The notes beneath the pieces are model-generated. The model saw nothing but the letters and a program-made list of their open reading frames with translations. It was not told the origin of the DNA and searched no databases. This document shows, piece after piece, positions 45,181 to 55,898 of a DNA stretch of 64,000 nucleotides (within the stretch, counting starts at the first letter, position 1; each line of letters begins with the position of its first letter). The DNA comes from Hemileia vastatrix. Its lineage: Eukaryota > Basidiomycota > Pucciniomycetes > Pucciniales > Zaghouaniaceae. The position numbers and the translations under genes are program-made. Location of the stretch: positions 25,979,823-26,043,822 of the forward strand of contig JASXTE010000010.1 of NCBI GenBank assembly GCA_030280995.1. The letters run 5' to 3'.

Positions 45181-46444
45181 TTACGAAATCGGACATTTTG
45201 AGAAATCTGGTAAGCCATCCGGACCTTGATCGAACCCTGTCTCCCGTATCCAATCATCAGTGGTTTGGCTTTTTGCATCCAAAGGTAGCAGCTGCCCAGC
45301 AATATGATACTCTGTTTGTAGATGAAACAAATGTCTTACCTGGTGGCATTTCTCCCAAAATTTCCTTCGGCGGAGAGCCATATTCCTGCATTTTAGTTAA
45401 AAGATCTACCACTTCTTTTTGTTTTTGAACAAATTCTTCCCCGCCTAATTTTTCAAGTGTATCCCATTCTGGGGCTTCAAATTTTTCGACTATTTTCGAT
45501 ACAATATCAGCTTGCATCATGTATTGTTCTAGCTCGACTTTGGAGAGTTCATTCTTATGTTCAGATATCCAACTGGGATACTGCGTAAGAATCAAATCAG
45601 CCCATAAGTGCAAGTTAGATAAATTAATACTACACACCTTCCCAAGTAAATCTTTGACTGGCTGGTACATGACTTCTTTGGTCATCAGCTCATCCATAAA
45701 ACTTTGTAAAACCTTTTGCACCTCAGCTTCATCGGGTACGTTTTGACCGTCCATCATCTGTTCAAATAATGCGGCCAATAGATCATCTGTTGGATCCTTG
45801 GCATCTGCCTGTTACGTTATTTGATATGCCGTTAATAGCAGAAATGATGCCACCACAAGGAGTAGCACAAAATAAAATAAATGACCAACTTTTGCAGACT
45901 CGTCGGATTCTCTAAGTTTGTTTATGGTGTCTAGGACCGAATCTTGAAAGGTCTTGTCCCCTCTCTTAGCTTGTTGATCCGATGACGCTAAGCCGCTACT
46001 AGAAGTTCCTACTGAAGGGTTGGGGGGCTGTGTCCCTTGACTTCGACTCTGATCATTATTCGAGTTGACTTGTTCAGAGAGAAGTGCATTAAGAAGTTCA
46101 GCTCCAGACGAATCACCCTGCTGTATCATATCCTGAAGTTGCTTTATGAAGTTTCCATTGTCATCTTCATTAAAACTTGCCAGCAGCGCTTCGGCGCCCT
46201 CTTTCAGGTCAAGAACAAACTCGTCTGAAGAAAGATCTGCCTTGCCTTTTTCGTGATTATGTTCTGTTGTGTGGTCGTTTTTTGGCGCTGATTCCTTGAC
46301 TTTAGTACCACCATGTGAGATGTTAGATTTAGCGGGGGGCTCTGGAATGAACTGATCAAGGAAATCGTCCAGGTCATCAACATCATCTTCTATTCTTGCC
46401 GAGGGCTGTTGGGAAGTTGAGGTTTCTTGGGGAACGTCGGACAT
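45181..46444 (-). CDS. PEX19: Peroxisomal membrane-protein import receptor Pex19, 4 exons
   Basis: Exons (minus): 46444-45890, 45808-45638, 45580-45340, 45236-45181; 340 residues, phases consistent. Pex19 is a cytosolic chaperone and receptor that binds peroxisomal membrane proteins and docks on Pex3. The acidic amphipathic N-terminus (DDVDDLDDFLDQF, residues about 20-33) is the Pex3-binding type. The C-terminal half (DDLLAALFEQMM; MTKEVMYQPVKDLLGKYPSWI; LLTKMQEYGSPPKEILGEMPPG) is the conserved Pex19 cargo-binding domain. I chose the 45237 acceptor because it yields GEMPPGFDQGPDGLPDF and a terminal CaaX box, CPIS, for farnesylation. An alternative acceptor at 45292 would give a short tail without CaaX. 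Length is close to yeast Pex19 (342). Confidence 0.9.
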
Positions 46445-46987
46445 TAAATATGGTTAGCGATAAGTTTAATAATTTGGGGTTAAGTTGGTCAACCTCACCA
46501 CCCTGGTCTAACATAATTCTTCTAGGATCAAGTAACTGGGTATCGTGCTTAGTTAAGCTATTTCCCCCAACAAGACATTTTGCATATTTTTTTATAGTAG
46601 AATTTTCCACTATGATAGATACTTAGATGAGAGGTATGCGATATTATAAACCTAATAATACAGCTAAACTGCCAAAACCTTGCGGCTTTCTTACCACTTG
46701 TTCCCTGCCAATAGCAATATAAACTCATGTTTTTGGAGGGGATCGGAGACAAAAAACCCGCAAGCTTTTCAGGTTTTGCTGTAGCAAGAATGGTCAATCG
46801 ATTATTTGTAAAACTGGTTGTCATAGAGGTTGTGCTTCATCCTCTGTATGTAATGTATGTACACAAATCGTTTCTTTTCTTACTAGTAAGTATATTATAG
46901 AGATTGAATGACAGATGAATCATGAAATTTTTTTGATGTTGTGCATGTACTCCATGTGCTTCACCAATTCTTACTATCATTCAACTA
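46445..46987. other. Region upstream of PEX19
   Basis: About 540 bases with the presumed PEX19 promoter. An 88-codon minus-strand frame (46824-46558) has no recognisable domain and is probably chance. No TATA or RNA gene seen. Confidence 0.45.
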
Positions 46988-47180
46988 GGGGGTATCGAAA
47001 TTAGAAATCTGCCATGACAAAATTGTCTTTTTTTCAATCAAATCAGCCATGCTTCATAAAAGGCATATCTTGCACCAATAAGCCCTTTATTCTAATATCT
47101 AAAGTAGTCTTTTTAGTTGTCTTTTTCCGGCAAGAAATACATTTTAATTAGTGGCAGAATTGCAACTTTGATACTCCCTT
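46988..47180. mobile_element. MITE-like short inverted-repeat element
   Basis: Left end GGGGGTATCGAAATTAGAAA and right end (reverse complement) AGGGAGTATCAAAGTTGCAA are about 27-bp imperfect inverted repeats ending in GCC/GGC (46988-47013 and 47153-47179). The ends resemble the TIR of the 8937-33495 transposon (GGGGGTATC-A). About 190 bp, noncoding. The right flank is replaced by the A2 LTR, so the target duplication cannot be checked. Confidence 0.55.
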
Positions 47181-47976
47181 TGTCAGCCAGGCTACTAGAC
47201 TTACCCAGTGAAATAATTAATTATTTACTGGATGAAGCCGCACCTTATCATTTTAATTATTATTTAATTATAATTTAGTTACATTAAAATTAGTTATAAT
47301 AAATTAACTAATTACAGAATGATAAAATTAAATAAATAATTAAAATTAAAATATAAAATTGTCCCTTATATTTTTCTCTAACACCGTGCTCATGTGACAG
47401 GTTGGAAAAAATAAAATTTTATATTAAAAAATAGATATTAAGTTAAAATAAGATTTTAATATTCAAATAATATTAAATATATACAAAAAATTCAAATTTC
47501 TTATTTAGAATTGACTTCTACAGTAAATATTAAATAAATTGATGTATACTCTGTAAATACATCTGTTTGACGCCTTCTTTTTAGAATAACTTTATTATTT
47601 GAAATACTCCTTCTGGAATATTCTTTTCTCTCTCTCATACTACTGTTTTTAGAATTTGATTGCCGTGCTTTGTCTCTCCTTTGCCTATATAAGGCCCCTC
47701 TTTTTGTTGTCTTTTAATCATTCCTTTACTACACCACTTTATTACAACAATAACAAACCAAAAACTTATTCTTATAATCTATACCATTAGTATTTACAAT
47801 ACGTAACTCTAATATATAATTTATATCAATATTTTAATCATACCTCTTTTAATTGAGTAAAGTAATCATCCTTGATTTAAGAGATATGTACAAATTTGTT
47901 GAGAGTCCATTTAATCCTTTAAAATCCTTGTAAAAACTTCATACCAAGACTTCTAGACCAAAAGCGTACCTTGACA
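47181..47976 (+). repeat. 5' LTR of A2
   Basis: 796 bp, TGTCAGCCAGGCTACT...GTACCTTGACA, clearly diverged from A1 LTRs. TATATAAGG at 47696-47704 is the promoter box. Confidence 0.9.
47696..47704 (+). promoter_or_regulatory. TATA box of the A2 LTR promoter
   Basis: TATATAAGG in TTTGCCTATATAAGGCCCC, at the position of TATAAAAGG in A1. Confidence 0.55.
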
Positions 47977-47991
47977 ATTGGGAACCTTTCC
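47977..47991 (+). other. Primer-binding site candidate of A2
   Basis: ATTGGGAACCTTTCC, identical to A1, immediately 3' of the LTR. Confidence 0.65.
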
Positions 47992-48161
47992 AAAATATCG
48001 TCGGCGCAACGTTAATTGAGGCGTAATCGAAGGGACCATCGGTGTGCAAAGTACCTGTAAAGGACAAAGGAGGCGAGAAAACGACGAACGTCATACGTCA
48101 CGTGACAAAAGTTTTTGCTGCGAATGGGAATCAAACCGCGCTCCAAAACTTAGGTTCATAT

Positions 48162-49300
48162 TGTCAGCCAGGCTATTCCAGGAGTCCAGTAAATGATATG
48201 TAACTTATAAAACCTAAAAGAGTGGGTAAGAATTGTATTTAATGAATATAACTTAATATTTTATTGCATAATAAAATTATATAAGTATTTTATTATATAC
48301 AAGTGTTACATTAAATTTATTGGTTATATAAATTTTTATATACAGTTAAATTGTATATAATATAATATATTCTACAAATAAGGGCGCATTTTTATGTATT
48401 TAATAATTATAAATTTATATTTAATTAATTGAAAAAACATATATTATAATTATAAGTGTAAAATTGACTTATAATATATTTAAATTAATTATTTAAATTT
48501 ATATATTAAATAACACCTCTCATATAATACTAAACAATAATTAATGACGCTTCTTTTGACCCTTAATTGTGTTAGAAAAAACAAATAAATTAATTTATAC
48601 TAAATTGAGATTAATTACATGTTTTGTTGCGTCAAAGTATTTTTTGTTTCACTTAAAATATCCTTTAATCAGACTGTACCATCTGTTTGGAATTATTTTT
48701 CTCATAGTTCCTATGTTCCAATCTTGTTTAGTTATTCACCTTTTTCACTTACTGATTTGGGAATTAATGGCGGGAAAATTGGATTCTTAATTGAGGTTTT
48801 AATTATTTGTTTCATGTTTTTCTCTACATTGTTATGTTTCATTTACTCTTTTATATATTTGTTTTATTCTATTCTAATCATTGTATTTACAAATATAGTA
48901 GCTCTTCAGAGGACCCATTGCCTATAAAAGGGCCTTGGATAATCCCCTGTAGCCTCATCACTTATTAAACACTCAACAAATTAAATAACTATTTTATTAC
49001 GTTTATATTTTTTTTATTAGTAATACAAATCTAATTAAAAGTCTATAAAACAAATTAAAGGTTGCTTTAAGTCTGATAGTAATTAAAAGTGTTTGCCGCG
49101 CAGAACCCTTACATTGAATAATATTATTATTAATAAATACTAAGCTTTTGTCATCTCTCAAAGTTGCTCGCCGTTGTTTTCCCTCTTAAATAAAATTAAA
49201 AATACTATTACAAATTATTCCTTTTATTTTCCCTTGTCCTCCTCCTTCTCTCCTCCTTTTCTCCTATTTTTCTTACCTTCTTCTAGACGACTGACCGACA
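48162..49300 (+). repeat. Solo LTR of family B in the A2 leader
   Basis: TGTCAGCCAGGCTATTCC...GACTGACCGACA, 1139 bp, flanked by CATAT at 48157-48161 and 49301-49305. The A2 leader is colinear with A1 on both sides, confirming a clean insertion and later LTR-LTR recombination. Confidence 0.92.
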
Positions 49301-50182
49301 CATATACTGACTAAATGTCGTATATATCGTGGTAATTATTGTTATTACTATTTGTGGGTTACTCTTCACTCTTCATTTGCTACATATTTCCTTTTACTCA
49401 GCACTCTGTAAGTGGCATTAATTTGCTCATTTTGCAGGGGGAGGTGTCTGGTAATTTGGAATTTATTTTTATTATTATATATATTTTTTATTTTTCCTGG
49501 TTGACCATAATAGAGCAATAACTGTTCTTAGTCCCAGAAGTAATAAAATAATTATATTTTAATATTAATTATTATCATTTTTCAGTTGACAATTGTCCTG
49601 ATTAATTTAAATTTTAATTGTTCCAGTTGACAAATTGTCCTGACAATAATATTTTTTTTAATTAATAAATAATTCATATTTAATTACTTCAGTTGACTTT
49701 GGGTCCTGGTAGTTTAAGAAATTTTTTTTTTAATTAATAAAACTCATATTTAATTACTTCAGTTGACATTAAGTCCTGGTAGTTAAGTGATCAGTTTAAT
49801 AAAATTTTAAAAATAAAAAATTTATATTTAATTACTTCAGTTGACATTAAGTCCTGGTAGTTAAGTTATCAGTTAAATAAAATTTTGTTAAATTAATAAA
49901 GTTTCATATTTGATTACTTCAGTTGACAATAAGTCCTGGTAATAAATTAGTTGATTTAAATCCTGAAAATAAATAATTATTAATAAAAATTTTGATTTAT
50001 TTCTACAGTTGATTATATTATAATCCTGGTTTTAAATTTTTTTATTAATAAATTAATTTTATTTAAGTTGATTTTTATCCTAAAAAGATTTTTTTTATTT
50101 TTATTTTATTTCTGTTAAATAAAAATTAAAAATAAAAGACTAATTAATTTGTCTCTTTTTTTCATTTCAGTTAAATCTTAAA
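49301..50182 (+). other. Leader of A2 with degenerate repeats
   Basis: Six exact CAGTTGAC and about three degenerate units between about 49585 and 50080, most followed 8-11 bases later by GTCCTG and often GGTA. Same array as in A1. TTTCATTTCAG precedes the frame 1 ATG by about 14 bases; CTCTGTAAGTGG lies at about 49404. Confidence 0.7.
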
Positions 50183-50321
50183 ATGACTGACCAAAGTGGT
50201 TTTGCTGCACGTGAAGAAGAACTAGACTTAATTGATTATGATGAGCCTACTTCTGTAAGTTCTCCTTTAACAAGAAGAATTTCTCAAACTAATAAATCCT
50301 TTCCCCAAACAGGATGTAGAG

Positions 50322-50856
50322 ATGGAAGAAGTAGAAATCCTAGTGGACACTACTCAGGATCAGAAGCCCATGATAAACCCACCAGAAGAGCTTCCAAAAG
50401 GCTTCAGGATAAAAAAGATGCCGTTGTCTCAGCAGGTAAATAATCTGTCTACTCACATAAAGGAGTTAAGGACAGAAAGCTTGAGACTAAAGGTAAGGGT
50501 AGATGCCTTGGAAGAAAAGGTGAGAAGAACAGATACTTTTCTACAAGAGAAGAGGAAACCTCTTCCTCCCAGGGATCAACAACAATTGGCTCCCCAGTCC
50601 CAAGAGAAGGTGGAAGTGTCCAAGTGGCAGTGGGACTGGCTCAACACTCAGTGGGACTACTTGGCTCAAAACCAGCATCAGTTACCTCAGGTAGGTCCAT
50701 CAAGGCCCACCCAGGTCAACCCCACTCCTCCCCACCCTTATCAAGGTGGCAAAAGAAGAAGGAAGCCCAATATGGTGATACCCAGCAAACCCTGGTACGT
50801 CCCTCTATTGATTCTCAAGTGCCTTTTCTTGTGGCTGACTCTGTTCCTTCAGGTAA
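50322..50856 (+). CDS. Overlapping frame 2 ORF of A2 (spliced form ends Pro-Trp)
   Basis: ATG at 50322, +1 frame, intact although frame 1 around it has a stop. Same landmarks as A1: LPKGFRIKKMPLSQQV, coiled coil, WQWDWLNTQWDYL, PHPYQGGKRRRKPN, SKPW. Removing 50795-50852 creates TGG-TAA, ending the protein at 50856. Unspliced, the donor GTACGT makes TGG-TAC and the frame extends to 50882. Confidence 0.65.
50795..50852 (+). other. 58-nt intron-like segment of A2, precisely absent from A1
   Basis: CCCTG|GTACGT ... GGCTGACTCTGTTCCTTCAG|GTAAATC. Branch-like CTGAC and a pyrimidine tract precede the AG. A1 reads CCCTG|GTAAATC at the same place, with neighbouring bases conserved. Exact loss between GT and AG is the signature of splicing followed by reverse transcription. 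Confidence 0.85.
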
Positions 50857-51833
50857 ATCTGGAAGGGAGGATGAAACTTTGAGACCTATAGAGGCTGGGA
50901 ATAGTAGACAGATATCTCATGTTTCTAATCCATTACTTTTAATTGCTACCTCAATGATTAATCCTGATATGGCTGTGATTGATGAAACTCTTGACCCTGA
51001 GTTCTATGAGAGTCTGGAAAGTTACTCAGTTTCCTTATTGAGAAACACTCCAGATGTAGCAAGAATTAATGATGAGTACTTGAGAGATATTATTGCCAAG
51101 AAAAATCATATAATGAACAATATGCAATTGACTCAGAGATATAATAGTTTGTTAACTGATCAGGGTTATCAAGCATTAAGAAGTGAATCACAGAGAGTCT
51201 CTGATAAATTTTCTCATTACAAAGCAACCCATGAAAATAAAGCTGCTTTATGGCAAAATATAAAAAATGATTTGTCTAAACTAAAAGATACTGTATCTGA
51301 CTGTTTCCAGGAGGTGGAGATAGATAAGATAAATCTGAAAAGATTGAATGACCATTTGTCATCTTTTCAAAATAAAAATCAGTTATATTTTGCAACTATC
51401 AATGAGAGTTTATCTAGTCTTCCAAGAATGAAAACAAGACTAACAACCATTGAAGAAAAATTGAACTCATTGTTAAATGACCAGAAATATTCTGAAATTT
51501 CTGTGAAGGAACATATAGTGCAGGATGCTCAAATAGTACCTGTGGCTAGTTCATCTAAAGTAAAAATAACTCCAGAAATACCTGTTGATAACACTGAATT
51601 TCCATCAAAGACTGATGATGCACCAGGATCTGCAACAGAAGGATTAAAAAATGAGATTTCAGCCCAATTAGAGAAATTACAGCTGCTTCTTACTCAGAAA
51701 CAAGCTAGTACTAAGGAGACTCCTTCAAATCAAAAGAATTGGCCAAAACTTGACCAATATCCTACATTTGATGGTGATTCCTCCTCTGATTGGCAACAAT
51801 TTATTTGCAGAATTGATAACTTTAAAAATTCTT

Positions 51834-52688
51834 ACGAAAATCCAAGATGAGGAAATTGTGTCCAAGTTAATTTCTTTGTTCACTAATGTTGCCCTGATGT
51901 GGTATGAATCTGTTCTCCTGGATGTGAATGACTACTCATGGGAGGATTGGAAGAAATTAATTAAAGCACAATTTGGTGGCTCCAAGTTCAGAATGGCTCA
52001 ACAAAGGCAGTATGAGGAAACTAGATATAGCTCTTCTACTGATAAACCTATTGAGTTTGCAATGAAACTTGTAAAAATCTTAAGGGCAATGGACCCAAAT
52101 ATGGAGTTTGATTTATGGAAGGACAGGATCCTTTATAAATTACCAATGTCTCTGAGAGACTTGATAGTGGCTAGGACTGAGTTCTCCAAAGAACCCTCTT
52201 CTTTCATTAATACTTACAATGAGATACTTCTAAACAATAAATATGATGCCAGAAGATTCATTCCTAGGACCCCTTTGGAGAAACCCTCCACTTACCAACA
52301 GAAACCTCTGGAAAAGGTTGGTAAACCTTCTGCCCCTGTTTCACCAAAGAAGTATGCAACAAACACTTGCTTCAAGTGCAACAAGCCTTGGAAGAAAGGC
52401 CATATTTGTGACAAGAAGATAAATCTTGTAGAACAAACAGAGGAGCATGCTGACGACACAGTGGCACTGGATGATACATCAAGTGATTGTGCCAGCAATA
52501 TTTCATATGAATCTCAACAAGAAATCTTGATGCTGGAAGAGGATATTCATTATTTAAATACTATTGATATTGATAATAATGCTTTGTCTACAGTTGAGGA
52601 TGCTGAGATCATAAAGAACATTGAGGATAACTCAATTGTTATTGCCCCTCTCAAAACACCAGTCTTGATTAATGGAACCAGAATTTAA
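51834..52688 (+). pseudogene. Gag C-terminal part of A2 with zinc knuckle
   Basis: Continues Gag after the frameshift: DEEIVSKLISLF, FGGSKFRMAQQRQYEETRY, zinc knuckle CFKCNKPWKKGHIC (about 52369). Ends with TAA at 52686-52688, where A1 has a Glu codon just before the protease active site (VVLDSGAGG). Confidence 0.85.
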
Positions 52689-54092
52689 GTTGTTCTGGAT
52701 TCTGGAGCTGGAGGAAGTGTAGTTTCTGAAAGAGCACTTGCTTCAGTGGATCAAGACTACAAATCAAAAATGATGCCTATCATTTCTGAAAATTGGAGAG
52801 GTTATGGCTCTTTTTTGTCCCCCATTGGTAAATACAAAGCCACGGTGTTTTTTAAATATAACCATGGTTTTGTAAGAGCTATTTGTGATTTTGTTGTCAT
52901 GAAAAATGATAACTTGAGCAATTGGTTTATTGTAGGGAATGATATTTTAACCAAGTATGGCATAAAATTGGATCCTTCAAACCAATGTTTCACAATGGGG
53001 ATGAATGGGAAGAGAAAATTTAAGATTTCCTCCCCTAAAAAATTCTTTAAACCAGAATTGAACACATGTAATTCTGTGGCTCAATATAAAGGAAGATCTA
53101 CAAAAGAAATGAATGCCCTTATGTCTGAAATCGACAATGCTTCTTTTGGAGAGCAACTTTCTGGTGAGGATAAAGATTCCATCATTAATTTGATAAAGTC
53201 TTTTCCTATGGCTTTTGCTCATGGATCACATGAACTGGGATTAATTAAAGAGGAAATGAAACTTTCATTGTCTTGCCCATTAACTGATATACCACCTAGT
53301 TTAAAGAAGAAGCCTTATCCTGATTCTCCCACAAAGAGAAAAGATATTGAAGACAATATCTCTACCCTTTTAAAAATGAATATTATTGAAAAGGTAGTTG
53401 AAACACCTAAACATTGTGTTATCTCACCTGTCCTAATTTCTTATGAGAAATATAAAGCCAGGTTATGTGGTGATTATAGAGCACTAAATACTTACACTGT
53501 TGATGATATCTACCCTTTACCTAGAATTAGCTCTATACATGCTACCTTACAGGGTGCTAAATATATCAGCTGTTTGGATGGTAACAAGGGATATCACCAG
53601 GTACCTGTTGAGAAAAATTCTCAGAACTTTCTGATGATTGCCACTCATATGGGTATTAATAAGTATATTAGGATGCCATTTGGCCCTAAAAATTCCCCTT
53701 CAGTTTTCCAAAAAGTAATGGATAACACATTCCATCAAGAGATAATTGAAGGATGGCTGATGGTTTATATTGATGATATCATTAAATTCTCAAAAACATT
53801 TGAGGACCATCTTAACCACCTGTGTAAAGTATTCCAGAAAATGGATGAAATAAATATGACACTTGCTTTGAAGAAATGTAAATTTGGGTTTCATTCTTTA
53901 AACGTTCTTGGTCATGTTGTTTCAGGCCTACAGATATGTGTTGACCAGAACAAAGTGGCAGCCATACAACAGGTAAAGGCTCCTACTACAGTGAGAGAGC
54001 CCCAAAGTTTTTTGGGAATGTGTGGATACTATAGACAGTATATTAAAAATTACCCAGTCATAGATTTACCCCTTACCCAATTAACTAGAAAG
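52689..54092 (+). pseudogene. Protease-RT part of A2, cut by the C2 insertion
   Basis: In the same frame as 51834-52688: VVLDSGAGGSVVS at 52689 onward, then RT with LCGDYRALNTYTVDD and YIDDIIKFSK (about 53770), up to LTRK at 54092, where C2 begins. It resumes at 62943. Confidence 0.88.
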
Positions 54093-55268
54093 TGTCAGCC
54101 TAAATATCCTTAGGACTGAGTATTTCTTATGCTTAAAATAAGATAACCTTAACTAGATTAAGCTTATATCTTAAAAATAAGGTTAAAATTATAATATATA
54201 TTATTTTATTATATATATATATAATTATTATTCTATTATATAATTTATAATAGTTTAAATAGCTTATCCATGGCCTGATAATACTTATTAAGGTGTTAAT
54301 GGAGTCATAATATACTTATATTAAGTGATATGAAGTAATTATTGACATACATAAGCTTATATGTATACATAAATCTCATATTCAGTGAAATATGCAGTAT
54401 ATTATGTATATTTAGGTATATAAGTGGGTTTTAGCCCCTTAATAGCCTATAACCTTTGTTTTTCTGCTTATTTTAGGTCATATGGACGAAATCAGTGGAC
54501 TCACAACGCCTACAGAAGCATAGACACCTATATTAGGCGCATACACCCAGTTTGGACAACTAAAATTACTTCCTTGGATGGTTATTCACGGATTTATGGG
54601 TTAGAAGGATGTTTCTGGGTTAATTTGGATGCTTGGAGATGTTATTGGGGGCTTGGACATTTTATTTGTTTCCTTTATATGCTTTTAGTTTCATTAAATC
54701 TCTTTTTGATTATTTATTTTACCTGTTTCTTTATGGTATCCGCTTTTATCTGGGTTTTCTATTTATGGTATGACTCTGTGTTATTATTAATAGTGATGGA
54801 GGTTCCTTACTGGAGGTCTGGGTGTTGAAACTGCTTGAAGTGGACGCCATGGGGAGGTGATGAGCCCTCACAGTGCTGTAATTGCCGGGGATAGCAGTGA
54901 CATCATCTGGATTGAAGGTCTGTGCACTCCAGTGGATTTGGGTATAAGTAAGGAGGGATTTTGACAGTTTATTATCATCATTCAATTACTACACTTCAAA
55001 AAAACACTACAATACAATTATTAGTACTCAGAAATATATTATAAAGCCCTTATAAATTGATATTATCTTTATAAAAGCTATAACTATATTTTATTCTTCT
55101 ATTTTCCACCACTAGCACACATTTAAATCCAAGTATTGTGAGTTTATTTGAGTATAACTATTCTATTAGTCTTCCCCTGAGGTTTAATTACTAAATCATT
55201 TATTAATAAGTAGTAGGACCATAAAATAACACTATTATATCATACTTATATACTAGACTATACTGACA
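54093..55268 (+). repeat. 5' LTR of C2
   Basis: 1176 bp, TGTCAGCCTAAATATCC...GACTATACTGACA. TATATAAG at 54417-54424. An open hydrophobic frame follows it (54424-54828); see findings. Confidence 0.93.
54417..54424 (+). promoter_or_regulatory. TATA box candidate of C2 LTR
   Basis: TATATAAG in TTAGGTATATAAGTGGG; the equivalent is present in the 3' LTR near 62090. Confidence 0.5.
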
Positions 55269-55283
55269 ATTGGGGGTCTTTCC
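55269..55283 (+). other. Primer-binding site candidate of C2
   Basis: ATTGGGGGTCTTTCC, identical to C1. Confidence 0.65.
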
Positions 55284-55780
55284 TTATATTTTACTTATTA
55301 TTTAGTATAAGCCTTGGGACGTGATTTTTACCTTAGTACAGCTCAAAATTAACCGAATATTTGGGTCTGCTGCATATTAGTGGGTCATCATAACTCATTG
55401 ATTGCGGAAAAGAACCCTTATAATAATTGTACTAATTTTTTATCATAAAAATTAGATATTTACACTAGTAACTGTACCCAATATAAACCCAATTTCACTT
55501 GGTATTTGGACACCAATATAACACCCAATTAAATTGGTATTTGGCTAAAGCTTGGTAAGGCTAATTATTCACCCTTATAGAGGTCTAGTTAAACTTATTA
55601 TTATATTTTTAACAGATTTTTTCGAATTTTTCTTATATTTTATTTAAATAAATAAAGATATAAATTCAGGGTAAGCTCCATTGCTTTTTTATTAGTAATA
55701 TAATTGCTAATATCTTTTGTCTACTAATTCCATAGAGTTTTTTCCTTTTGTAGACGTAAAATAATGTTATTCTGAACAAT
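55284..55780 (+). other. Leader of C2
   Basis: Noncoding; has the family C tandem ACC-AATTTCACTTGGTATTTGG / AATTAAATTGGTATTTGG units (about 55488-55550) and an acceptor-like TTTTTTCCTTTTGTAG shortly upstream of the frame 1 ATG. Confidence 0.6.
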
Positions 55781-55898
55781 ATGAGTGCTCCCCAGGATAG
55801 TGTAAGTGAACAGCCTGCTTATAATACCAGGTCTAAAGCTAACAAAAACTTTCCAGGACATCACCGTGGAGGGACAACAGTACCCCCAGCCAGAAAGC

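Larger units (their letters stand above)
50183..51840 (+). pseudogene. Frame 1 leader fused to Gag N-terminal part of A2
   Basis: ATG at 50183. Frame 1 matches A1 but has a TAA at 50441-50443 (Glu codon in A1). The frame then stays open from 50444 through the 58-nt segment (50795-50852) into the Gag coiled coil and WPKLDQYPTFDGDSSSDW (about 51741), until a one-base insertion near 51833. This copy shows that in the unspliced form the leader is in frame with Gag-Pol. Confidence 0.85.

Noticed and set aside
45313..45339. A 27-nt PEX19 intron ending at CAAACAG
   Set aside because: It keeps frame to the CaaX tail but is too short to be spliced; the 103-nt intron gives a better family match.
46558..46824. 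88-codon minus-strand frame upstream of PEX19
   Set aside because: No domain, no homologue I recognise; sits in a promoter-sized gap.
42374..47180. tRNA or rRNA genes in the host segment
   Set aside because: I looked for cloverleaf arms and A/B box-like sequence and saw none; not excluded without a tRNA scan.
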